Shown: in pieces, positions 16,137-25,516 of the stretch
How the letters are laid out: each line of letters begins with the position of its first letter
How positions within the stretch are numbered: the first letter of the stretch is position 1
NCBI RefSeq assembly: GCF_900215145.1
Contig: NZ_OBDO01000012.1
Coordinates: 124,001 to 188,000 of the forward strand
Source: Geodermatophilus sabuli
GTDB taxonomy: Bacteria > Actinomycetota > Actinomycetes > Mycobacteriales > Geodermatophilaceae
Length of the DNA stretch: 64,000 bases
Direction: 5' to 3'
Notes under the pieces: generated by a model
The model's input: the letters and a program-made list of their open reading frames with translations, nothing else
What the model was told of the DNA's origin: nothing
Database searches by the model: none
Program-made: the position numbers and the translations under genes

Positions 16137-16149
16137 TTGAGCCGAACGT
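16137..16149 (-). promoter_or_regulatory. Shared 13-bp element upstream of the intact chemoreceptor
   Basis: This is the second occurrence of ACGTTCGGCTCAA (minus strand), 78 nt before the start. The rest of the 198-nt gap 16060-16257 shows no gene or repeat. Confidence 0.4.
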
Positions 16150-16257
16150 GAAACGACTACACCCCGTCAGATGGGTCGCGCACGACCGATCTGACCAGCA
16201 GATGCGCACCCCCGGAACGGACGACGGGCGCCCTCCCCGGGCGGGGACGCGACGCCC

Positions 16258-17061
16258 TCAGAGCGACGCGAGGAAGGCCGCGACCCCGTCGTCCTCGTTG
16301 GTGCCGGTGACGTCGGTCGCCGCGGCCAGCAGGTCCGGGTGCGCGTGCGCCATGGCCACCGCCCGCCCGCCGGCCTCGCGGACCCAGTCGAAGGCGGCGA
16401 TGTCGTTGGGCATGTCGCCGAAGACGACGACGTCCTCGGGGCCGACGCCGTGCTGGGCTGCGACCTTGGCCAGACCGGTGGCCTTGGTGACGCCGAGCGC
16501 GGAGATCTCGGCCAGCGCGTCGCTGGAGGAGTTGGTCACCGTCGCCCGGCCGTCCACCACCGTCTCGACCAGGGCGACGAACTCGTCGCGCGGGAGGTGC
16601 TCGTGGCGGGCCAGCAGCTTGGCCACCGGCGCGGCGACCAGCTCCTCCAGCGACGCGACGGACACGCCGGGGGCGTTCACGTCCCAGCGCGGCTGGTAGA
16701 CCGGCTCGTGGCGGAACTCCAGGCCGTACTCGACGGCGAACCAGGTGTCCGGCTGCTGACGGCGCAGTTCGCCGGTCACCTCCTGCAGCACCTCGGGCTC
16801 GAGGGGGTCCTCGTCGAGGATCTCGAACTCCTGGAGGTCCAGCAGCACCGCGCCGTTGCAGCAGACGGCCGTGCCGTGCCGCAGCACCTCGCGGATGCGG
16901 GTCATCCAGCGCGGCGGCCGGCCGGTGGCCAGCACGACCGGCACGCCGTCGGCCCGCCAGCGCTCCAGTTCGGCGACCGTGGCCGCGCTGACGGTGTCGT
17001 CCCAGTGCAGCAGCGTGCCGTCCATGTCGCTGGCGATCAGCTTCGGCTTCCAGTCAGACAT
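16258..17061 (-). CDS. HAD-superfamily hydrolase (Cof type), second in operon
   Basis: The 267-residue protein is a Cof/type IIB HAD phosphatase. Motif I is IASDMDGTLL (residues 9-18, nucleophile Asp12 and acid Asp14), motif II the Thr of VVLATGRPP, motif III the Lys of ALGVTKATGLAKV, and motif IV VVFGDMPNDIAAF. Such enzymes dephosphorylate sugar phosphates or flavin intermediates. It starts 11 nt after the next gene upstream (17073) and shares motif wording with it, so the pair is likely a tandem duplication within the serS operon. No terminator is obvious behind it. Confidence 0.85.
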   Translation of the reverse strand: MSDWKPKLIASDMDGTLLHWDDTVSAATVAELERWRADGVPVVLATGRPPRWMTRIREVLRHGTAVCCNGAVLLDLQEFEILDEDPLEPEVLQEVTGELRRQQPDTWFAVEYGLEFRHEPVYQPRWDVNAPGVSVASLEELVAAPVAKLLARHEHLPRDEFVALVETVVDGRATVTNSSSDALAEISALGVTKATGLAKVAAQHGVGPEDVVVFGDMPNDIAAFDWVREAGGRAVAMAHAHPDLLAAATDVTGTNEDDGVAAFLASL

Positions 17062-17072
17062 CGCACACCCGG

Positions 17073-17981
17073 TCAGACACCGAGGACCGCCTCCAGGTAG
17101 CGGGCCACGCCGTCGGCGTCGTGCCCGCTGGTGAACAGCGTCGTGGCGGCCCGGACGGCGGGGTGGGCGTTGGCCACCGCGACCGCCCGCCCGCCGGCCT
17201 CGCGGACCGCCTGCAGCATCGGCAGGTCGTTCGGCATGTCACCGAAGGCCAGGACGTCGCCGAACGCCACGCCGTACCGCTCCAGCGCCACGGCCAGCCC
17301 GGTGGCCTTCGTGATCCCCGGCGGCAGCACCTCGATGAAGCCCAGGCCGGCGTGGGTGACCTCGGCGTCGACCGGGTCGACCACCTCCCGGGCGAGAGCG
17401 AGCAGCTCGTCCTGCCCGAGGGTGGAGGAGCGCAGGAAGACCTTGAGCACCGCCCCTGCGGGCAGCACCTGGTGCCGGGGCAGGAGGTGCGCCGGCTCCG
17501 GATAGGGCCAGTCGAAGCCGTGCTGCACCCGCAGCGGGGAGTGCACCTCGCCCTGCTCCGCGGCGTCCTCGACGGCCACGATGAGCTCGCCGGCGACCGC
17601 CTCGATCCGCTCGATGACGGCCGTGGCCTGATCCCGCGGCAGGCCGACGGTGCGCAGCACCTCGTCCCGCTCCAGGTCCACGACGAAGCCGCCCTGCGCG
17701 AGGACGGCGATACCCCGACCGTCGAGCGCGCCGCGCACGCTGTCCAGCAGCCGGGGGCCGCGGCCGGTCACGCCCACGAACGGGATGCCGGCGTCCCAGC
17801 AGGCGGTGAGCGCGGCGCGGGTGCGCCGGCTGACCTCGCCGTCGGAGGTCAGCAGGGTGCCGTCGAGGTCGCTGGCCACGAGCTTGGGCCGCCACGTGCC
17901 GACGTCCCCCAGGTCGACGACGTCGTCGGAGCCGGCATGGCCGCCGAACGCCGGCAGCACGGCCGGTGGGTCCGCGCTCAT
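17073..17981 (-). CDS. HAD-superfamily hydrolase (Cof type), first in operon
   Basis: The 302-residue protein has a 25-residue lead before motif [19 protein letters not shown], then GVTGRG (motif II), [18 protein letters not shown] (motif III) and [13 protein letters not shown] (motif IV), the full Cof/YidA-like set with a C2B cap in between. The ATG at 17981 overlaps the serS stop as ATGA, so it is translationally coupled to serS. A HAD gene directly after serS is a recurrent arrangement in actinobacteria. Substrate unknown. Confidence 0.85.
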   Translation of the reverse strand: MSADPPAVLPAFGGHAGSDDVVDLGDVGTWRPKLVASDLDGTLLTSDGEVSRRTRAALTACWDAGIPFVGVTGRGPRLLDSVRGALDGRGIAVLAQGGFVVDLERDEVLRTVGLPRDQATAVIERIEAVAGELIVAVEDAAEQGEVHSPLRVQHGFDWPYPEPAHLLPRHQVLPAGAVLKVFLRSSTLGQDELLALAREVVDPVDAEVTHAGLGFIEVLPPGITKATGLAVALERYGVAFGDVLAFGDMPNDLPMLQAVREAGGRAVAVANAHPAVRAATTLFTSGHDADGVARYLEAVLGV

Positions 17982-19273
17982 GCGACCGGCACCGGCGCCG
18001 CCAGCGTCATGCCGGGGGTGAGGACCTCGTGTCCGCCGAGCCACGGGCGCAGCGCCGCCGGTACGTGCACCGAGCCGTCGGCGCGCTGGTGCACCTCGAG
18101 CAGGCAGGCGATGGTGCGCGCGATCGCGCACAGCGTGCCGTTGAGGGTGGCGGCGGTCTGGTTCTTCCCGTCGGCGTCGCGATATCGGATCGCCAGCCGC
18201 CGGGCCTGGAAGGTGGTGCAGTCCGACGTGCTGGTCAGCTCGCGGTAGGTGCCCTGGCTGGGGAACCACGCCTCGATGTCGTACTTGCGGGCCGCGCTGG
18301 TGCCCAGGTCGCCGGCGGCGATGTCGACCACCCGGTAGGGCAGCTCCAGCGCCTGCAGGAACTCCTCCTCCCAGGCCAGCAGCCGCAGGTGCTCGTCGGC
18401 CGCCTCCTCCGGGCGGCAGAAGCTGAACATCTCGACCTTGTCGAACCAGTGCACGCGGATGATGCCGCGGGTGTCCTTGCCGTAGGAGCCGGCCTCCCGG
18501 CGGAAGCAGGACGACCAGCCGGCGTAGCGGCGGGGCCCCGCCGACAGGTCGAGCACCTCGTTGCCGTGCATGCCGGCCAGCGCCACCTCGGAGGTGCCGA
18601 CCAGGTAGAGGTCGTCGCGCTCAACCCGGTAGACCTCCTCGTCGTGCTCGCCGAGGAAGCCGGTGCCCTCCATCGCCTCCGGCCGCACCAGCGCGGGCGC
18701 GACGACGGGGGTGAAGCCGGCCGCGACCGCGCGGCTGATCGCCAGCTGGGCGAGGGCGAACTCCAGCAGCGCGCCCGGGCCGGTGAGGAAGTAGAAGCGC
18801 GCGCCGGAGACCTTCGCCCCGCGCTCCATGTCGATGGCGCCGAGCGCCTCGCCGATCTCCAGGTGGTCGCGCACCGGGAAGTCGTAGGAGGGGACCTGGC
18901 CGACGGTGCGCATCGTCACCGCGTCGTCCTCCCCACCGGGCGGGACGCCGTCGTGGACGACGTTGGCGATGCGCAGGTGCGCCTCCCGCAGCGCGGCGTC
19001 GGCGGTGCGCAGCGCCTCCTCGGCCTCCTTCACCTGGGCGGCCAGCGCCTTGGCCCGCTCGAGGACGGCGGGCCGCTCCTCGGGGGCGGCCTTCTTCACC
19101 GCCTGCGAGGCGGCCTTCTGCTCGGCGCGCAGGTCGTCGGCGCGCTTGACCGCCTCCCGGCGGGCGGCGTCGGCGGCGAGCAGGGCGTCGACCCGGGACT
19201 CGTCGGCCCCGCGGGCGCGCTGGCTGGCCTTGACGAGGTCGGGGTGCTCACGCAGGAGTCGCAGGTCGATCAC
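17978..19273 (-). CDS. serS: Seryl-tRNA synthetase
   Basis: The 431-residue class II synthetase charges tRNA-Ser with serine. The N-terminal long coiled-coil arm (residues about 30-100, rich in Arg, Ala, Glu, Lys) reaches the tRNA. The catalytic core has the serine-specific [10 protein letters not shown], motif 2 around [20 protein letters not shown] and motif 3 [17 protein letters not shown]. Length and order are those of normal bacterial SerRS. The start is GTG 19273: TACGAT lies 6 nt before it and no ribosome site is visible, so the mRNA is probably leaderless. It heads the serS-HAD-HAD operon. Confidence 0.95.
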   Translation of the reverse strand: MIDLRLLREHPDLVKASQRARGADESRVDALLAADAARREAVKRADDLRAEQKAASQAVKKAAPEERPAVLERAKALAAQVKEAEEALRTADAALREAHLRIANVVHDGVPPGGEDDAVTMRTVGQVPSYDFPVRDHLEIGEALGAIDMERGAKVSGARFYFLTGPGALLEFALAQLAISRAVAAGFTPVVAPALVRPEAMEGTGFLGEHDEEVYRVERDDLYLVGTSEVALAGMHGNEVLDLSAGPRRYAGWSSCFRREAGSYGKDTRGIIRVHWFDKVEMFSFCRPEEAADEHLRLLAWEEEFLQALELPYRVVDIAAGDLGTSAARKYDIEAWFPSQGTYRELTSTSDCTTFQARRLAIRYRDADGKNQTAATLNGTLCAIARTIACLLEVHQRADGSVHVPAALRPWLGGHEVLTPGMTLAAPVPVA

Positions 19274-19279
19274 GTACCG

Positions 19280-19285
19280 ATCGTA
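19280..19285 (-). promoter_or_regulatory. -10 box for leaderless serS operon
   Basis: TACGAT on the minus strand is separated by 6 nt from GTG 19273. Confidence 0.55.
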
Positions 19286-19336
19286 GGTGGGGCTCCGGAG
19301 CCGGGCTCCCCACAGTCGAGGGAGGCGCTCCCCGCC

Positions 19337-20851
<1,515 letters not shown>

Positions 20852-20861
20852 CCCCGCGCCG

Positions 20862-21209
20862 GTGAAGCCGCTGCCGCTCCCCGTCTTCGAGGCCCTGGTC
20901 GCCGACGCCCTCGACGCGGTCCCGGCCGAGCTCATGGAGCTGCTCGACAACGTCGTCGTCCTCGTCGAGGACCGCAACGACGAGGAGCCCGAGCTGCTCG
21001 GGCTCTACGACGGCTACGCGCTGACCGAGCGCGGCTGGCAGTACGGCGGGGCCCTGCCGGACCGGATCATGATCTACCGCGAGGCCATCTGTGACATCTG
21101 CTCCACGGCCGAGGAGGTCGTCGAGGAGGTCACGATCACCGTCGTCCACGAGATCGCGCACCACTTCGGCATCGACGACGACCGCCTGCACGAGCTCGGC
21201 TGGGGCTAG
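20862..21209 (+). CDS. Zincin-like metallopeptidase family protein (PF06262)
   Basis: The 115-residue protein carries VVHEIAHHFGIDDDRLHELG, an extended zinc-binding HExxHxxGxxD motif near residues 95-112, in the short minigluzincin architecture of the PF06262 family. Two cysteines (ICDICS) precede it. Proteolytic activity has not been generally shown for this family. GTG 20862 lies only 10 nt after guaB1, so the two are co-transcribed; this gene order is common in actinobacteria. Confidence 0.85.
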   Translation: MKPLPLPVFEALVADALDAVPAELMELLDNVVVLVEDRNDEEPELLGLYDGYALTERGWQYGGALPDRIMIYREAICDICSTAEEVVEEVTITVVHEIAHHFGIDDDRLHELGWG

Positions 21210-21211
21210 CC

Positions 21212-21263
21212 GTGTCGGTTCCCGCTGTCGGTTTCCGCGGAAACCGACAGCGGGAACCGACAC
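21212..21263. terminator. 52-nt perfect palindrome
   Basis: Bases 21212-21237 are the exact reverse complement of 21238-21263. It starts 2 nt after the zincin stop and ends 27 nt before the GroES-like gene. The central 24 nt are shared with the 44-nt palindrome at 4780-4823. Confidence 0.75.
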
Positions 21264-21290
21264 AGGAGGCGCCGCGTAACGTGACCGGGC

Positions 21291-21620
21291 GTGGCTGACG
21301 TCAAGGGCTCAGGGCTGCCGATCAAGATGCTGCACGACCGCATCCTGGTCGCGCTCCGCAGGGAGGACGGCGAGCGCCGCTCCACGGGGGGCATCCTCAT
21401 CCCGGCGACCGCCCAGGTGGCCAAGCGGCTGGTCTGGGGCGAGGCGCGCGGGGTCGGCGGCAACGTCCGCCAGGTGAAGGTCGGCGACCAGGTCCTGTTC
21501 TCCCCCGAGGACCAGCACGAGGTCGAGGTGCACGGCGAGGAGCTGATCATCCTGCGCGAGCGGGACGTGCACGCCGTCGCCGCCGAGCGCATCGAGGAGT
21601 CCACCGGCCTCTACCTGTGA
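21291..21620 (+). CDS. GroES-family co-chaperonin paralogue
   Basis: The 109-residue protein has the Cpn10 fold: IKMLHDRILVALRRE, a mobile-loop region STGGILIPATAQVAK where GroES proteins bind GroEL, and GDQVLFSPEDQHEVEVHGEEL. It differs from the main actinobacterial GroES, which sits with groEL and is about 97-100 residues. Here no chaperonin gene is adjacent. It may be a divergent co-chaperonin or a specialised binding protein. GTG 21291 follows a possible -10 TAACGT. Confidence 0.8.
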   Translation: MADVKGSGLPIKMLHDRILVALRREDGERRSTGGILIPATAQVAKRLVWGEARGVGGNVRQVKVGDQVLFSPEDQHEVEVHGEELIILRERDVHAVAAERIEESTGLYL

Positions 21621-21693
21621 GTGACACGCCGGCCACCGGCGCGGCCCGGCAGCTCTCCCCACGTCGGATGGCCCGGCTCGCGGGTGTTGCTCC

Positions 21694-22188
21694 CTACTCC
21701 GCGGGGGGGCCGGTGTCCTCGGGCGGCTCGGCGCGGGCGTGCCGGCTGACCACCCCGGTCACGTCCTCCAGGAACCGGCGGACGACGGCCAGCTCCTCGT
21801 CGCTGTAGCCGGCCATCGCCGTGACCAGGTCCCGGTTGAGCCCGCCGAAGTGCTCCGCCCCGGCGGCCATCGCCTCCTCGGTCATCTCCAGCGCCACCCG
21901 GCGCCGGTCGGCGGGGTCGCGCACCCGGCGCAGGTGGCCGACCCGCTCCAGCCGGTCCAGCAGCGCCGTCACCGAGGCCGAGCTGAGCTCCACGGCCGAG
22001 CCGAGGGCGCCCGCGGTGAGAGACTCCCCCCGCCGGGCGGCGTCCATGACCGCCACCAGGGCACGGACGTCGGTGCGGTTGAGACCGTGCAGCAGGGCGA
22101 ACCGCTGACCGACCGCATCCAGTTCCACGGTCAGCCGGCGAAGGAGGAGTGCCACCTCCTGCCGCGCCCGGTCGGCGTCCTCGGACAC
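21694..22188 (-). CDS. MarR-family transcriptional regulator
   Basis: The 164-residue regulator has the winged-helix core: LNRTDVRALVAVMDAARRGE, the recognition helix region LGSAVELSSASVTALLDRLE and the wing RRVRDPADRRRVALEMT. It should bind DNA as a dimer and be released by a small ligand. It is divergent from the MMPL exporter at 22268, and a 23-bp inverted repeat lies between the two starts, so it most likely represses that pump and itself. GTG 22188 has a strong GGAGGTGAT. Confidence 0.88.
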   Translation of the reverse strand: MSEDADRARQEVALLLRRLTVELDAVGQRFALLHGLNRTDVRALVAVMDAARRGESLTAGALGSAVELSSASVTALLDRLERVGHLRRVRDPADRRRVALEMTEEAMAAGAEHFGGLNRDLVTAMAGYSDEELAVVRRFLEDVTGVVSRHARAEPPEDTGPPAE

Positions 22189-22225
22189 GCATCACCTCCG
22201 TTTGGCGCGCGGCAGCCGCCCGCCG

Positions 22226-22248
22226 TAATCTCTCGACGATCGAGATTA
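22226..22248. promoter_or_regulatory. Likely MarR operator
   Basis: TAATCTC, 9 nt, then GAGATTA forms an inverted repeat midway between the divergent MarR and MMPL starts. It stands out as AT-rich in a GC-rich setting. Confidence 0.6.
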
Positions 22249-22267
22249 TCGACCATCGAAGGACATC

Positions 22268-24397
22268 ATGCCCCGCTCGAAGTCCGTCGTCCGCTGGCTC
22301 GTCCCGGCACTGATCGCCGTGGCCTGGCTGGCGCTGGCCGGGCCCCTGGGTTCGTTCAGCGGCAAGCTCGCCTCCGTCTCCGAGAACGACTCCACGGCGT
22401 TCCTGCCCAGCAGCGCCGAGTCGACGCGCGTCACCGAACTGCAGGCCGGCTTCCGGACCGAGCGGACGCTTCCGGTGATCCTGCTGTGGGAGAGCGGGGA
22501 CGGCGCGCTCGACGGGGCCCAGCTGGCCGAGATCGGCGAGCGCACCGCCGCCGCCGTCGCCCTCGCCGAGGAGTCCGACGCCCTGGTCGGCGAGCCCTCC
22601 CCGCCCATCCCCTCCGACGACGGCGCAGCGGCGCAGGTGGTGCTGCCGTTCAGCCCGGATCTCGGTGACGTGCTCGGCGAGGTGATCGCCGAGCTGCGCG
22701 ACCTGCCCGCCGTCGACGGCGCCACCGCGTACGTCACCGGGCCGGGCGCTGTCTTCAGCGACTTCGCCGAGGGGTTCTCCGGCATCGACGGACTGCTGCT
22801 GGTCGCGGCGTTCGGCGTCGTCCTGCTGATCCTGCTGGTCGTCTACCGCAGCCCGCTCCTGCCGCTGCTGGTCATCGGCACCGCCGGCATGGCGCTGGTG
22901 GTCTCCCTCGCCGTCGTCTACTTCCTGGCCGATCAGGGCTGGATCACGGTCAACGGCCAGAGCCAGGGCATCGCCTCGATCCTGGTCGTCGGCGCGGCCA
23001 CCGACTACGGCCTGCTGCTGGTCGCCCGGTACCGCGAGGAGCTGCGCCTCGAGGAGTCCAAGTACACGGCGATGCGGATCGCGCTCCGGCAGTCGTGGGA
23101 GCCGATCGTGGCCAGCGGCGCCACGGTGGTCCTCGGCGTCCTCTGCCTGCTGTTCTCCGACCTCGGCTCCAACCGGGGTCTCGGGCCGGTCTCCGCGGTC
23201 TGCATCGCCTTCGCCATGCTCGCGGCGCTGACCTTCCTGCCGGCCGTGCTGGTGCTCTTCGGCCGGGCCGCGTTCTGGCCGTTCCGGCCGCGCCACGGCG
23301 TCGAGCAGCCGCAGGGTCGCGGCTGGCAGCGGGTGGCGGCCGGCGTCGGGCGCCGTCCGGCCCGCGTGCTGCTGGGCAGCGTCGCCCTCCTGCTCGCGCT
23401 GGCCGCCTTCGCGCCCACCTTCGACGCCGGCGGCATCGCCCTGTCCGACGCCGTCCGCGGCGGCTCCCCGTCGGCCACGGGCCAGGAGGCGCTGGCCCGG
23501 CACTTCGAGGCCGGCGGTGCGAGCCCGGCGGTCGTCATCACCCCGGCCGACGACTGGCAGGCGGTCGCCGAGGCGGCCCGCGGCCTCGACGGCGTCATCG
23601 ACGTCGTGCCCTTCACCGGTGAGCAGGCCGGCCCGCCCGGAGCCGGCTCCGCCGAGCCGGTGGAGGTCGACGGGCTGGTCCGGCTCGACGCCACCCTCGC
23701 CGACGCCCCCGACAGCGAGGCCGCCCAGCAGACCGTCACCGAGCTGCGGACGGCGGTGCGCGACGTCGACCCCGAGGCGCTGGTCGGCGGCTCCAGCGCG
23801 AGCGACCTGGACACCCAGGAGAGCGCGGCCCGCGACCTCGCGGTGATCGTGCCGCTGGTGCTGCTGGTGATCACCGTCGTCCTGGCGCTGCTGCTGCGGG
23901 CGCTGGTGGCGCCGATCCTGCTCGTCGCCACCGTCGCCCTCAGCGTGCTGTCGACGGTCGGCGTCAGCGCTCTGGTCTTCGACCACCTCTTCGGCTTCCC
24001 CGGCAGCGACCCGCAGGTGCTGCTGATCGGCTTCGTCTTCCTGGTGGCGCTCGGGATCGACTACAACATCTTCCTCATGACCCGGGCCCGCGAGGAGTCG
24101 ATGCGGCACGGCACGAGGGACGGCGTGCTGCGGGCCCTGGCGGTCACCGGCGGCGTGATCACCTCGGCCGGGCTGGTCCTCGCGGCCACCTTCGGGGCGC
24201 TCACCGTGCTCCCGCTGGTGATCCTCATCCAGCTCGGGTTCCTCGTCGGCTTCGGCGTCCTGCTCGACACCTTCCTGGTCCGCTCGCTGCTGGTGCCGGC
24301 GGCGGTGCACCTGATCGGCGACCGGGTGTGGTGGCCCGGCCGGCTGGCCACGAGGCGGACGCGACCGGAGCCGGAGCGCGAGCTCGAGCGCGTCTGA
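22268..24397 (+). CDS. MMPL/RND-type membrane transporter
   Basis: The 709-residue protein is an inner-membrane exporter of the MMPL family. It has the RND layout: one N-terminal membrane helix (WLVPALIAVAWLALAGPLG), a periplasmic loop, five more helices (ILLVVYRSPLLPLLVIGTAG, SILVVGAATDYGLLLVARYR with the proton-relay Asp-Tyr), then the repeated half with a second loop and VFLVALGIDYNIFLMTRARE. The two D-Y pairs in matching helices are the expected proton path. Substrates in this family range from lipids to antibiotics. Control by the divergent MarR protein suggests drug or toxin efflux. GAAGGA precedes ATG 22268. Confidence 0.88.
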   Translation: MPRSKSVVRWLVPALIAVAWLALAGPLGSFSGKLASVSENDSTAFLPSSAESTRVTELQAGFRTERTLPVILLWESGDGALDGAQLAEIGERTAAAVALAEESDALVGEPSPPIPSDDGAAAQVVLPFSPDLGDVLGEVIAELRDLPAVDGATAYVTGPGAVFSDFAEGFSGIDGLLLVAAFGVVLLILLVVYRSPLLPLLVIGTAGMALVVSLAVVYFLADQGWITVNGQSQGIASILVVGAATDYGLLLVARYREELRLEESKYTAMRIALRQSWEPIVASGATVVLGVLCLLFSDLGSNRGLGPVSAVCIAFAMLAALTFLPAVLVLFGRAAFWPFRPRHGVEQPQGRGWQRVAAGVGRRPARVLLGSVALLLALAAFAPTFDAGGIALSDAVRGGSPSATGQEALARHFEAGGASPAVVITPADDWQAVAEAARGLDGVIDVVPFTGEQAGPPGAGSAEPVEVDGLVRLDATLADAPDSEAAQQTVTELRTAVRDVDPEALVGGSSASDLDTQESAARDLAVIVPLVLLVITVVLALLLRALVAPILLVATVALSVLSTVGVSALVFDHLFGFPGSDPQVLLIGFVFLVALGIDYNIFLMTRAREESMRHGTRDGVLRALAVTGGVITSAGLVLAATFGALTVLPLVILIQLGFLVGFGVLLDTFLVRSLLVPAAVHLIGDRVWWPGRLATRRTRPEPERELERV

Positions 24398-24398
24398 G

Positions 24399-24458
24399 AA
24401 AGGACCCCGCGTCCCCCCATCCCTCGCACGCTCGGGACGGGACCCTGACGCGGGGCCT
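24399..24458. repeat. Dispersed intergenic dyad, copy B4
   Basis: The copy runs AAAGGACCCCGCGTC, middle CCCTCGCACGCTCGGGACGGG, and closing GACGCGGGGCCTT. It fills the whole gap between the convergent MMPL and pheA stops and can terminate both. Confidence 0.75.
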
Positions 24459-25406
24459 TCAGGCGCGGCCCTCGCGCACGGCCTGCAGCCAGCCGGCGGC
24501 CTCGGCGAAGGCGTCGTCGGCGGCGGTCGGCGGCACCGGCTTGTTCTCCCGGCCGTCGGCCCGCGGGTACGAGCCGAGGAAGCGGACGTCGTCGCACACC
24601 CGGTGCAGGCCGGCCAGCGCCTCCCCCACCCGGGCGTCGGCGGCGTGGCCCTCGCAGTCGAGGGAGAACGAGTACACGCCCAGGCGCTCCCGCGTGGGGC
24701 GCGACTCGATCCGGGTCAGGCTGATCCCGCGGACGGAGAACTCGCGCAGCAGCTCCAGCAGGGCGCCGGTGCGGTCACCGACCACCGCGACCAGCGAGGT
24801 CTTGTCGTTGCCGGTCGGGGCGGGCAGCGGCCCGGGCGGGGCGACGAGCACGAAGCGGGTGACCGCGCCGGGGTGGTCGGCGACGTCCTCGACGAGGGGG
24901 GCCAGCCCGTACCGCTGGGCGGCGATCGGCGCGCAGACCGCGGCGTCGACCTCGCCGTCGGCGACCTGCCGGGCCGCCCCGGCCGTGGACGTCGCCGGCA
25001 GCGGGACGACGCCGGGCAGCAGCTCGGCGAGCCGGCGAGCGGTCTGCGCGAGCGCGTGCGGGTGGCTGGCGACACTGCGGACGGCGGCGAGCTCGGTCCC
25101 CGGCCGGACGGCGAGGACGAAGGAGACCGCCAGGAACACCTCGCGGGTGATCAGCAGGGGGTCGCCGTCGGCCAGCGCGTCCATGGTCGCCGGCACCGCA
25201 CCCTCGACGGAGTTCTCGATCGGCACCAACGCCGCGTCGGCCTCCCCGGACCGGACGGCGGCGAGCGCGGCGGGGACGCTCGCGGCGGGCTGCCGGGACC
25301 CCTCGCCCGGGGGAACGGCGCTGCTCAGGGCGGCTTCGGCGAAGGTACCCTCGGGCCCGAGATAGGCGAAGCGCGTCGGGGGCTGCGTCCGGGGCATCGC
25401 AGGCAT
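24459..25406 (-). CDS. pheA: Prephenate dehydratase
   Basis: The 315-residue protein converts prephenate to phenylpyruvate in phenylalanine synthesis. It has the PDT catalytic domain: FAYLGPEGTFAEAAL, then PIENSVEGAVPATMDALA, and the catalytic threonine in the TRF motif (GAVTRFVLVAP). A C-terminal ACT domain follows (NDKTSLVAVVGDRTGALLEL, with GISLTRIESRPTR) that binds phenylalanine for feedback inhibition. There is no fused chorismate mutase, as is normal in actinobacteria. TACCCT lies 6 nt before the ATG at 25406; the next ATG at 25397 is an alternative. Confidence 0.93.
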   Translation of the reverse strand: MPAMPRTQPPTRFAYLGPEGTFAEAALSSAVPPGEGSRQPAASVPAALAAVRSGEADAALVPIENSVEGAVPATMDALADGDPLLITREVFLAVSFVLAVRPGTELAAVRSVASHPHALAQTARRLAELLPGVVPLPATSTAGAARQVADGEVDAAVCAPIAAQRYGLAPLVEDVADHPGAVTRFVLVAPPGPLPAPTGNDKTSLVAVVGDRTGALLELLREFSVRGISLTRIESRPTRERLGVYSFSLDCEGHAADARVGEALAGLHRVCDDVRFLGSYPRADGRENKPVPPTAADDAFAEAAGWLQAVREGRA

Positions 25407-25412
25407 CCGACG

Positions 25413-25418
25413 AGGGTA
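25413..25418 (-). promoter_or_regulatory. -10 box for leaderless pheA
   Basis: TACCCT on the minus strand lies 6 nt from ATG 25406. Confidence 0.55.
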
Positions 25419-25516
25419 GTGCGGTCGGACCGGAGCGTTCGCCCCACCCGGGAGAGCTGCGTCACTCCCCGCACCCGACGACCGCACCGGTCGTTGACCC
25501 GTCGATGGAGGGATGC

